From contig CAIMNF010000549.1 of the NCBI GenBank assembly GCA_903842755.1, positions 1 to 11,722 of the forward strand: 11,722 nucleotides of DNA, written 5' to 3'. Origin of the DNA: Oligoflexia bacterium. GTDB lineage: Bacteria > Bdellovibrionota > UBA1018 > CAIMNF01. The notes under the pieces were generated by a model that saw only the letters and a program-made list of their open reading frames with translations, did not search any database and was not told the DNA's origin. A program made the translations under genes and the position numbers. Positions 1-6,674 of the stretch are shown piece by piece (positions within the stretch are counted from its first letter, which is position 1; each line of letters opens with the position of its first letter).

Positions 1-452
1 ACGATGCCATTTCCGATTTTAGGTCACATCACATTGCTTTTATTTTTCAAAACTTTAACTTAATTCCAGTGCTCTCGGCCTATGAAAATGTGGAATACCC
101 CTTGGTTCTTCAAGGAATTGCAGAATCAGAGCGAAAAAAGCGAACCCTTGAAGTGTTAGAAAATGTGGGCCTTCATGAGCACGCCAATCATCGACCGAAT
201 CAACTGAGTGGTGGGCAACGCCAACGCGTCGCTATTGCGCGCGCTCTGGTCAAAAAGCCAAATTTAATTCTAGCAGATGAGCCAACGGCAAACTTAGATT
301 CAAAAACAGGCGCGTCTATTATCGAACTCATGCGAAAACTCCAATCCGAAGTGGGTTCGACTTTTGTATTTTCGACCCACGACCCGCAGCTTATTTCCCA
401 TGCCGACCACCTCTTTAAAATTCAAGATGGCGAAATTCGAGGAGAATCATGA
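1..452 (+). CDS. ABC transporter ATP-binding protein, LolD/MacB class (5' partial)
   Basis: This is the ATPase subunit of a lipoprotein/lipid-type ABC exporter, acting on the cytoplasmic face of the inner membrane. The open frame runs in from the window edge (first full codon at 3), so the GTG at 69 is internal and not the start. About 149 residues are visible of the roughly 225-235 usual for the family; Walker A lies outside the window. Visible in order: the Q-loop (FIFQNFNLIP), the signature LSGGQRQRVAIARAL, Walker B with D-loop (LILADEPTANLD) and the switch histidine (STHD). The Q-loop followed by YENVEYPL is typical of the LolD/MacB/FtsE-like family rather than importers. The stop codon overlaps the permease ATG (ATGA, 449-452), so the two are translationally coupled and very probably form one transporter. 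The family call is firm; the substrate is not shown by the sequence. Confidence 0.95.
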   Translation, partial: DAISDFRSHHIAFIFQNFNLIPVLSAYENVEYPLVLQGIAESERKKRTLEVLENVGLHEHANHRPNQLSGGQRQRVAIARALVKKPNLILADEPTANLDSKTGASIIELMRKLQSEVGSTFVFSTHDPQLISHADHLFKIQDGEIRGES

Positions 453-1849
453 ATAACACGTTAAAAATTGCGTCCCGAAATATTTTTCGAAACGTCAGGC
501 GGTCCTTGATGACCATTTCAGCGATCGCGGTCGGTGCGATCGCGCTTTTGCTCTTTGGAGAATTTTTCGGCCAAATTAAAGCGGGGCTACAAACCACCTT
601 TGTGATGCAAACGGGACATTTAGCCATTTTTAAGAGGGGCTATTTTGACTTTGGCTCAGGAAATCCGAGCGCCTACGGAATTAAAAATTACGAAGAAATC
701 ATGCAGACCATTCAAGCTGACGCGAACCTAAAGTCCAAAATCAACGTCATTACCCCCACCATTCGCCTTTTTGGAATTGCCGGGAACTACGATCTGGAAA
801 CTTCAAAGACTTTTTTTGCGGCAGGAGTGATCCCAGACGATTACAACAAAATGCGCAAGTGGGACCAGCACGGCCTGAAGTTCGAACCGAGCTGGACCAA
901 CGCTGTTTTTACCAGCCAAGACGAAAGTCACGGAATTGCGGGTGTGGGAATTGCAAAAATACTTGGTCTCTGCGAAGCGCTGAAATTGGGCGATTGCCCA
1001 AAACTTGAAATTCTCAAACCGAAAGCCGAGACCTCTCAAACCCGGGATTTTGGAAATTTGGGTTCGGACGACTTAAAATCGCAAAACCTTACCCAAGGAC
1101 AAGCCAATGCCCGCTTAGACCTTTTAGCGGGAACGGCGTCGGGAGCCCCGAATGTAGTCAGCTTTTATGTAGACAAGGCTGTTCCGCAAGGAGTGAAGGA
1201 ACTGGATGATTCTTTCATTGGGATGAATTTTACGCTTGCGCAGAAATTACTCTACGGCCGCGACGGTAAAAATGCCAACGCAGTAATGATCCAACTCCAT
1301 CAAACGGAAGACATGATTCCATTTAAGAAAAAAATTGAAAAAACTTTCCAGGACCATCAGTGGGATTTGGAAGTAAAAGACCTGGAAGAACTCGCCCCAT
1401 TTTACAAACAAGCGGTAGGAATGTTTTCCTCGATTTTTGCGTTTATTGCGGTCATTATGGCTGTCATTGCACTCTTCACCGTTGTGAATACCATGAGCAT
1501 GAGTGTGATGGAGCGAATAAACGAAATCGGGACGATCCGCGCACTTGGGGTTAAAAAGACCGGGGTCAGTCGCCAATTTGTAATCGAGGGCTCTTTACTT
1601 GGACTAATTGGCGCAACCGCCGGCATCGTTCTTGGATCGATCATCGCCGAGATCGTTAATCGCTCCGGACTCAAATGGCTGCCTCCGGGACAAGCACAGC
1701 CTATTCCCCTCAAAGTATTAAACCACGGCGTAGGGGACCTTATTTTTGGAATTTGGTTTGGCTTAGTGATCATGGCAACCTTAGCTGCTTATTGGCCAGC
1801 ACGAAGAGCCGCTCAATTAAAAATCGTAGATGCGTTAGGACACCTATAA
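449..1849 (+). CDS. ABC transporter permease, FtsX/MacB (LolC/E-like) family
   Basis: This is a 466-residue inner-membrane permease of the type VII (MacB/LolCDE) exporter fold, which moves substrates by mechanotransmission instead of through a channel. Predicted topology: TM1 at about residues 20-40, a large periplasmic domain at about 41-320 (MacB_PCD-like), then three TMs at about 326-348, 380-402 and 428-450 (FtsX domain). The cytoplasmic coupling segment ERINEIGTIRALG (355-367) and the C-terminal PARRAAQLKIVDALGHL are hallmarks of the family. The ATG start is fixed by GGAG at 441-444 and by the 4-nt overlap with the ATPase gene. The periplasmic domain contains two cysteines, at 174 and 183, which could form a disulfide. 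The partner ATPase is immediately upstream. The LolA-like protein downstream suggests a lipid or lipoprotein substrate; that part is inference. Confidence 0.93.
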   Translation: MNNTLKIASRNIFRNVRRSLMTISAIAVGAIALLLFGEFFGQIKAGLQTTFVMQTGHLAIFKRGYFDFGSGNPSAYGIKNYEEIMQTIQADANLKSKINVITPTIRLFGIAGNYDLETSKTFFAAGVIPDDYNKMRKWDQHGLKFEPSWTNAVFTSQDESHGIAGVGIAKILGLCEALKLGDCPKLEILKPKAETSQTRDFGNLGSDDLKSQNLTQGQANARLDLLAGTASGAPNVVSFYVDKAVPQGVKELDDSFIGMNFTLAQKLLYGRDGKNANAVMIQLHQTEDMIPFKKKIEKTFQDHQWDLEVKDLEELAPFYKQAVGMFSSIFAFIAVIMAVIALFTVVNTMSMSVMERINEIGTIRALGVKKTGVSRQFVIEGSLLGLIGATAGIVLGSIIAEIVNRSGLKWLPPGQAQPIPLKVLNHGVGDLIFGIWFGLVIMATLAAYWPARRAAQLKIVDALGHL

Positions 1850-1850
1850 A

Positions 1851-2639
1851 ATGAAAGTAATTCAAAGTTTAAAATTTCTATTCCTCGTCATGTGCAGTTT
1901 GACCTGCTCGCTTTCCAACGCGGCGGAAACGTTCACTGCACTTCAGATCATCGAAAAATCGGATCATGTCCGCAACCCAGAAAAACCCTTCCGCCTTGAA
2001 AATCAACTGACCGAGTACGATGGGGGAGCCGTCAAAAGCGAAGTGAAGGTTACCGTATTTTCGAAGGAAGAGAAATCGACAGGTCAATTCAAAAACGTGG
2101 TCTATTATCGCCAGCCTTCGCGGGATTCCGGAAAAATTGTTTTACTGAATGGAACAACGATGTGGTTCTACGATCCAACGGCAAAATCAAGCGTCCGGAT
2201 TTCGCCGCAGCAACGGCTCGTGGGCCAAGCTTCCGAAGGGGATGTGGTCACGGTCAATTTTGCCCGTGACTATACTCCGAAACTAATCGATGAAACCAGT
2301 CTTGAAGATGCCGACCATCAAAAGCGAAACTGTTGGCATTTAGAGTTGGACCATCTTAAGGACGATGCCGTTTACAATAAAATTGAATACTGGGTAGAAA
2401 AGGATTCCTTTCATCCGATCAAGGGTAAGTTTTATTCGGACAGTGGTCGGCTCCTTAAAATTGCTTATTATCACAAGTACCAACCGCAACTGGGGGCAAA
2501 CCGTCCCACGGAAACAATCATCATTGATGCCATAAACCCAAAACTCATTACCACGATGAATTTTTCAAATTACAAAGAAACAGCCGTACCCGATAATTGG
2601 TTTCAGCGAGATTACTTGTCGCACTTAAAGGCCGATTGA
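1851..2639 (+). CDS. Outer membrane lipoprotein-sorting protein, LolA-like, periplasmic
   Basis: This is a 262-residue secreted protein. It has a clear Sec signal peptide (basic MKVIQSLKF, hydrophobic core, likely cleavage after SNA at about residue 24). The mature part resembles the LolA/LolB-fold 'outer membrane lipoprotein-sorting' family (I believe Pfam LolA_like, PF17131): an N-terminal KSDHVRNPEKPF segment, a strand-rich centre with TTMWFYDPTAKSSVRISP, QRLVGQASEGDV, and a C-terminal half ending in DNWFQRDYLSHL. Family members are thought to bind acyl chains in a half-barrel and ferry lipids or lipoproteins through the periplasm. The gene begins 2 nt after the permease stop, so it is in the same operon. 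It is longer than classical LolA (about 200 residues), and its clustering with a dedicated ABC pair argues for a specialised paralogue and not the housekeeping carrier. Confident on family, moderate on function. Confidence 0.82.
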   Translation: MKVIQSLKFLFLVMCSLTCSLSNAAETFTALQIIEKSDHVRNPEKPFRLENQLTEYDGGAVKSEVKVTVFSKEEKSTGQFKNVVYYRQPSRDSGKIVLLNGTTMWFYDPTAKSSVRISPQQRLVGQASEGDVVTVNFARDYTPKLIDETSLEDADHQKRNCWHLELDHLKDDAVYNKIEYWVEKDSFHPIKGKFYSDSGRLLKIAYYHKYQPQLGANRPTETIIIDAINPKLITTMNFSNYKETAVPDNWFQRDYLSHLKAD

Positions 2640-2640
2640 C

Positions 2641-4020
2641 GTGTTAGGCAAAGTGCTCCTGATGCTGTCTTTTTGCGCGGTCGCTTTTGCAGAAGAAGAC
2701 TCCGATCTTAATTTAATTCCTGCTACTCTTTCGCATCAACCTTCATCAGGGAAAGACGAAACGCTTTCCGGCGCATGGAATTTTAAATGGAGTGCGGATG
2801 AGACCTTCACGCACTGGGGGCTACGGAACAATTTAACGGTGCCCTCGCCAAGCACACTCCCCGAAAATCAAAGTTTAAGCGCGATGGATCTGGTGATCCA
2901 CTTTCACCCCAATGAACGGTTCTCGCTTCATTGGAGCGAACGAATCAATCTCGCGCTTGAAAATGATTTTTCTTTTCCCAGTCAAAAAACAGTCAAGGAC
3001 AACTGGCGCGAAGGCTATGGCTCTTACGAACTTGCGTCCCACTTTTTCTTAGAAGCAGGAAGAATCAACGTCAGAAATGGTGTGGCTCTGGGCTACAATC
3101 CGACCGATTTTTTAAAAGAACGTTCCCAAGTCAATCAAATTTCAATCGATCCCTCCGCGCTCCGGCAAAATCGACTCGGTACGGTCATGGCACGAGCAGA
3201 GTGGGTGGGCGAATCTTCAACCTTTTCTGCTTCTTTTGTTCCAAGGCTTCAAACTGAAAGCCCCCTGATCGATTCCACCGTGACCGCGTTTGACCCTCGC
3301 TTCGGACAAACCAATGCGCATTCCAAAGCTCTGGTGACCCTCGAAACAAAGTGGGGCGATGTTTCGCCGCAAGCGCTTTATTTTTATGACGAATGGGGAA
3401 ATCATTTTGGCTTGAACTTAAGTCACGTCGTCGGAAAAAGTATCGTGGCCTACGCCGAATGGGCTGGAAGCATTTCTCCCAATTTATCGGAACGGGCAAC
3501 CGAATTTGCGGAAGCGACGGGAACCTTCCCGCAGAATACTGCACCCCTCCCGCAACAAAGCACGAATCGCGCTTTTCAAAACGATGCCGCATTTGGTTTT
3601 TCGTGGACCAGCGAAAGTAAATTTACCGTCAATTTAGAATATATCTACCACCAAGCCGGGTTTAATCAGAATGATTTTGCGAATTGGAACAAATGGGGCG
3701 CATTATCACCAATCTTAGGAAGCCAGCTCTGGTACGTCCGGCAGTACGCCTCTGACCAGCAAGAACCACTCGCCCAACAAGAATTATTTTTGCGCGTCGA
3801 TGTTCCCGAGGTTGGATTTCAAAAGCTAGGCGCCAATGCCCTTGCATTTATCCATCCACAGGATGGTTCGGCATTGCTCCAGGTTTCCCCAGAGTATAAT
3901 TTTTCTGATCATTTAACGTTTGCAGCGTATTGGATTAGCTTCTTAGGCTCAAGCACTTCCCAGTACGGCACTATTCCTATTCAAAACTCCATCAGTGCAA
4001 AGGCTATTTATTATTTTTGA
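2641..4020 (+). CDS. Predicted outer membrane beta-barrel protein
   Basis: This 459-residue protein starts at GTG 2641, one nucleotide after the preceding stop, with AAAGG at 2627-2631 as a plausible ribosome binding site. It has a short signal peptide (MLGKVLLMLSFCAVAFA, cleavage at about residue 17). The rest is rich in alternating polar/hydrophobic strands with many aromatic residues and no hydrophobic helices. It ends in SISAKAIYYF; the final phenylalanine is the usual BAM recognition signature. A segment GRINVRNG (140-147) followed by NPTD (153-156) resembles the 'GRQ..WG...NPTD' pattern that I associate with DUF1302-type outer-membrane proteins. That resemblance is from memory and not proven. 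Position at the end of the ABC-permease-LolA-like operon suggests it is the outer-membrane receptor or exit point of that pathway. It could instead be an unrelated porin. Confidence 0.75.
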   Translation: MLGKVLLMLSFCAVAFAEEDSDLNLIPATLSHQPSSGKDETLSGAWNFKWSADETFTHWGLRNNLTVPSPSTLPENQSLSAMDLVIHFHPNERFSLHWSERINLALENDFSFPSQKTVKDNWREGYGSYELASHFFLEAGRINVRNGVALGYNPTDFLKERSQVNQISIDPSALRQNRLGTVMARAEWVGESSTFSASFVPRLQTESPLIDSTVTAFDPRFGQTNAHSKALVTLETKWGDVSPQALYFYDEWGNHFGLNLSHVVGKSIVAYAEWAGSISPNLSERATEFAEATGTFPQNTAPLPQQSTNRAFQNDAAFGFSWTSESKFTVNLEYIYHQAGFNQNDFANWNKWGALSPILGSQLWYVRQYASDQQEPLAQQELFLRVDVPEVGFQKLGANALAFIHPQDGSALLQVSPEYNFSDHLTFAAYWISFLGSSTSQYGTIPIQNSISAKAIYYF

Positions 4021-5258
4021 CGTCGGGGATAAAGCACTGCCACAATGACCAAAATAAAAACGGAAGCAGCGCCTGCAAGAGAAAAATGAATCCCGATTCT
4101 ACTTCCGATCAAGCCTACAAAAAGTCCACTAAAAATTCTCAGTCCTGCGGATGACATACTAAATAACCCAAGGACCTTTCCCCGAATGGAATCGGGCGCT
4201 TTCATTTGAACCAGCGTTTGGTTCATACTACTAAAGGAAAGCTCACAAAACCCAGCCGCGAATAAAAATCCCAACGCCAAGGCATACGTTTTCGTAAGCG
4301 CAAAGCTCGCCAATGCCGCTGCCCACCCCAAGGCAAACCCCATTGCTGCGCCTGGCGATATTTGGGTAAATCGAAAACCTAGTTCCAACGTAATACCAGC
4401 AACCAATGCTCCTGCCGCATCCGCAGCAAGAAGCATCGAATACGCAACTCCTGGCTCAATATTCCCCAAATCGTTCGCAAAGCCTGGCATCTGAGCTTGG
4501 TAACTATTGCCCACAAAAAAAGAAGCGGCACCCGATAACACAATCATGATCCCCAGGGACGGAATGGATTTTACCGCTTGAATCGTCTCCCAAATATCGC
4601 TCAATCCCCGCACCCGCTTACTTGAGGATTGCTCCAATCGCTTAGTACGATGCCCATGAGGTGCACCGATCAACCAAAGAATTAGTGGGAGATAAAGGCA
4701 AGCATTGAACAATATCCCCCGCGAGGGCCCCAGTGTGGACATCATCAGACTCCCCACCCCAGGTCCCACCAAAACTCCAAAATACCGAGCGGTTGCATTG
4801 AGCCGTACTGCACTGGATAATTTTTCTACGCCCACCAAGTCATAAAGCAAAACTTGGCTAGAAACTAACCAAAAAACGCCCGCAAACCCGTGAATAACTA
4901 AAAGAAACATTGCGAAAGGAATCGTGAGTGAATTCGTTACAAAAAAGTAACCCCACCCCAGCGACGCGCACATAAATAACGCAGCACCGATTTGAATGAG
5001 TCTCCGCGAATCAAAGCGATCATTCAAGGAACCGACGCCCACGGAAAACAAAAGATAAGGCAACCAATGAGAAATGACTGCAAATCCCCCTAATGCAGGC
5101 GACTGAAACTTTTGAAACGCCACCCAGTAACTGATCACGTGTTCTACACTGTCGGCCATCATGGTTAACACAAATGTGCCAACGAATAAGGGGAAGCTCG
5201 GGATGGAGAGCGCTTCGAAAGCTTTATGTTTGGGTGATTGAAGTGTTGTAGGATTCAT
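4011..5258 (-). CDS. Major facilitator superfamily transporter (MFS_3/EntS-like)
   Basis: This is an inner-membrane secondary transporter of 415 residues, consistent with 12 transmembrane helices. The loop after TM2 carries the MFS motif A (GSLNDRFDSRR, about residues 76-86). Near the C-terminus, PDSIRGKVLGLFSMSSAGLR followed by IFSGLFVGLIG is typical of the EntS-like 'MFS_3' exporters that efflux siderophores or drugs. The substrate cannot be told from the sequence. I chose the ATG at 5258 because it follows AAGGG (5269-5273) with a 10-nt spacer. An in-frame GTG at 5285 would add nine residues but has no visible ribosome binding site. The gene converges on the beta-barrel gene and their 3' ends overlap by 10 nt. 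It is divergent from the aldo/keto reductase gene, with which it shares a 164-bp upstream region. Confidence 0.9.
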   Translation of the reverse strand: MNPTTLQSPKHKAFEALSIPSFPLFVGTFVLTMMADSVEHVISYWVAFQKFQSPALGGFAVISHWLPYLLFSVGVGSLNDRFDSRRLIQIGAALFMCASLGWGYFFVTNSLTIPFAMFLLVIHGFAGVFWLVSSQVLLYDLVGVEKLSSAVRLNATARYFGVLVGPGVGSLMMSTLGPSRGILFNACLYLPLILWLIGAPHGHRTKRLEQSSSKRVRGLSDIWETIQAVKSIPSLGIMIVLSGAASFFVGNSYQAQMPGFANDLGNIEPGVAYSMLLAADAAGALVAGITLELGFRFTQISPGAAMGFALGWAAALASFALTKTYALALGFLFAAGFCELSFSSMNQTLVQMKAPDSIRGKVLGLFSMSSAGLRIFSGLFVGLIGSRIGIHFSLAGAASVFILVIVAVLYPRRQK

Positions 5259-5268
5259 GTTTGCGACG

Positions 5269-5273
5269 CCCTT
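5269..5273 (-). promoter_or_regulatory. Ribosome binding site deciding the MFS start
   Basis: AAGGG on the minus strand lies 10 nt before the ATG at 5258. No comparable purine-rich site precedes the alternative GTG at 5285, so this site favours the shorter protein. Confidence 0.5.
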
Positions 5274-5366
5274 AGCTTTAATCACGCAAAACTAAAATGC
5301 AACCCTAATGACTTTACCGGAAAATTTCGGCATTAAACTTAGAAAATTGCACAAGGCATCTGCTTC

Positions 5367-5392
5367 TAACTTTTTGCCTTTAACTTTTTGCC
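5367..5392. repeat. Two tandem copies of TAACTTTTTGCC in a divergent promoter region
   Basis: The 12-mer TAACTTTTTGCC occurs at 5367-5378 and again at 5381-5392, with a 14-nt period. It sits between the MFS and aldo/keto reductase genes, and the second copy overlaps the possible -35 element. It could be a paired regulator site or simple slippage duplication; the copies are exact, but two copies of an AT-rich 12-mer are weak evidence. Confidence 0.5.
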
Positions 5393-5416
5393 ATTCCCTA
5401 AAATTTAACGCATAGT
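5388..5416 (+). promoter_or_regulatory. Possible sigma70-type promoter for the aldo/keto reductase gene
   Basis: TTGCCA (5388-5393, 5 of 6 to TTGACA), a 17-nt spacer and CATAGT (5411-5416, 4 of 6 to TATAAT). The expected transcription start would fall at or next to the ATG at 5423. No Shine-Dalgarno precedes that ATG, so transcripts from here would be leaderless or nearly so. Prediction by eye only. Confidence 0.35.
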
Positions 5417-5422
5417 AAACCC

Positions 5423-6403
5423 ATGAATACGATCGCATTAGGAAACCAAGGTTTAAAAGTTCCACGACTAGGCTTGGGCTGCATGGGAATGTCCGAATTT
5501 TATAGCGGCCGCGACGAAAAGGAATCCCTTGCCACGCTCGATTTAGCGTTAGAATTAGGAATCAACTTTTTAGACACAGCCGATATGTACGGCCCCTTCA
5601 AAAACGAAGAACTTTTAGGCAAATCCATTGCCGGTCGCCGTCACCAGTTTATTATTGCCACTAAGTTTGGGAACAAGCGCAGCGAGGACGGGAAATTTCT
5701 AGGAGTAGCGGGCGACCCGGCCTATGTGAAGAAATGTTGCGAAGATTCTCTTCGGCGATTAAAAATCGAAGTGATCGACCTGTATTACCAACACCGCGTG
5801 GACACCAAAATTCCGATCGAAGAAACCGTGGGAGCCATGGCTGAGTTAGTAAAAGAGGGCAAAGTGAAATACCTAGGTTTGTCCGAAGCTGCTCCTGCAA
5901 CGATTCGCCGTGCACACAAAGTGCATCCGATCTCAGCACTTCAAACCGAGTATTCACTTTGGACCCGAGACGCGGAAGCGGAGATCTTCGGTACTGTCCG
6001 AGAGCTAGGGATCGGTTTTGTGGCGTACAGTCCTTTAGGGCGCGGATTTCTGACCGGCCGATTTCAAAACATTGAAGAACTACCGGCCGATGATTACCGT
6101 CGCTACCACCCTCGCTTTACAGGCGAAAACTTCCAGAAAAATTTGCGATTACTTGAGCAATTTAAGAAATTTGCACAAGACAAAAATTGCACTCCGGGCC
6201 AATTAGCATTGGCGTGGGTACTTCATCAGGGCCATGATCTTGTTCCGATTCCTGGCTGCAAGAGCACAGGGCGCCTTAGAGAAAATGCCGCGTCACTTGA
6301 AATTAAGCTAAGTGATGCAGAGTTAAAATCTCTGTCCGCCCTTTTTCCGGTTGGGATCACTGCTGGGGATCGTTACGCGGATATGAGTACCGTGAACAAG
6401 TAA
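5423..6403 (+). CDS. Aldo/keto reductase
   Basis: This is a cytoplasmic NAD(P)H-dependent oxidoreductase of 326 residues, the usual size for the family, with a TIM-barrel fold. The catalytic tetrad is complete: D51 and Y56 in FLDTADMYGP, K81 in IIATKFG, and H124 in LYYQHRVD. The N-terminal GLGCMGMSEFY and the C-terminal cofactor-binding stretch IPGCKSTGRLRENAASLEI match the YakC/AKR13-like and plant auxin-induced-protein-like group. These reduce aldehydes and ketones with broad specificity, so the physiological substrate is unknown. There is no signal peptide. The gene stands alone, divergent from the MFS exporter; such pairs sometimes share a regulator, but none is encoded here. The ATG at 5423 is the natural start by homology (MNTIALGNQGLKVPRLGLG), despite no obvious ribosome binding site. 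Confidence 0.95.
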   Translation: MNTIALGNQGLKVPRLGLGCMGMSEFYSGRDEKESLATLDLALELGINFLDTADMYGPFKNEELLGKSIAGRRHQFIIATKFGNKRSEDGKFLGVAGDPAYVKKCCEDSLRRLKIEVIDLYYQHRVDTKIPIEETVGAMAELVKEGKVKYLGLSEAAPATIRRAHKVHPISALQTEYSLWTRDAEAEIFGTVRELGIGFVAYSPLGRGFLTGRFQNIEELPADDYRRYHPRFTGENFQKNLRLLEQFKKFAQDKNCTPGQLALAWVLHQGHDLVPIPGCKSTGRLRENAASLEIKLSDAELKSLSALFPVGITAGDRYADMSTVNK

Positions 6404-6529
6404 AACTGCCCCCCGACCGTGCTTAAAAAATTCTAAAAATATAATCAAAACAAACAATTAGAAGATTCTCAAGAAACAACTCTGGCTGCGAATAGACTAA
6501 ACTGTACTGATTTCCCGAGAAAAGACTTC

Positions 6530-6567
6530 AACTCCCCCGTTATCGTCAGCAGAGTAAGGGGACAGTT
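6530..6567 (+). promoter_or_regulatory. Imperfect stem-loop upstream of the M1 peptidase gene
   Basis: AACT (6530-6533) pairs with AGTT (6564-6567), CCCC (6535-6538) with GGGG (6558-6561), and TTA (6540-6542) with TAA (6555-6557), closing a 12-nt loop. This gives eleven base pairs interrupted by a small internal loop and a bulge. No T-run follows, so it is not a standard terminator. It could be a transcript structure or chance pairing. Confidence 0.35.
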
Positions 6568-6600
6568 TGCAACCACTATAGTGGAGTGGAATTGGTTGCA
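6568..6600. promoter_or_regulatory. Nested dyad symmetry, candidate operator
   Basis: TGCAACCA (6568-6575) and TGGTTGCA (6593-6600) form a perfect 8-bp inverted repeat. Its left arm also overlaps a perfect 12-bp palindrome, CCACTATAGTGG (6573-6584). The two symmetries share bases, so they are mutually exclusive as hairpins. As DNA, they could bind a dimeric regulator. The site ends 74 bp before the peptidase start codon. Confidence 0.4.
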
Positions 6601-6664
6601 TAATTTAATACACAAATTAGGTGTAATCCTGTAAAAACTCGTTGTCATCTCGAAGAAACCCAAA

Positions 6665-6670
6665 AGAGGA
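6665..6670 (+). promoter_or_regulatory. Ribosome binding site deciding the M1 peptidase start
   Basis: AGAGGA lies 4 nt before the ATG at 6675. That ATG gives a perfect Sec signal peptide. The upstream in-frame TTG at 6642 would add 11 charged residues ahead of it and has no ribosome binding site. Confidence 0.65.
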
Positions 6671-6674
6671 TCAC

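Larger units (their letters stand above)
6404..6674. other. 271-bp non-coding gap upstream of the M1 peptidase gene
   Basis: No convincing gene is visible on either strand. The first 60 bp are AT-rich with no clear terminator after the aldo/keto reductase. The middle and distal parts hold an imperfect hairpin (6530-6567) and a dyad (6568-6600), listed separately. I found no sigma70 promoter good enough to call. Confidence 0.6.

Noticed and set aside
69..452. Start of the ABC ATPase at GTG 69
   Set aside because: The frame is open upstream to the window edge and encodes the expected Q-loop residues, so the true start lies outside the window.
3185..3592. Minus-strand open frame of 135 codons inside the barrel gene
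   Set aside because: It is Arg/Pro-rich, has no family resemblance, and lies wholly inside a gene with a signal peptide and barrel signature.
5259..5285. Longer MFS start at GTG 5285
   Set aside because: No ribosome binding site precedes it, whereas the ATG at 5258 has AAGGG at a usable distance.
6431..6463. TTCTAA...TTAGAA inverted repeat as terminator of the aldo/keto reductase gene
   Set aside because: Only six AT-rich pairs closing a 21-nt loop; not stable and no following T-run.
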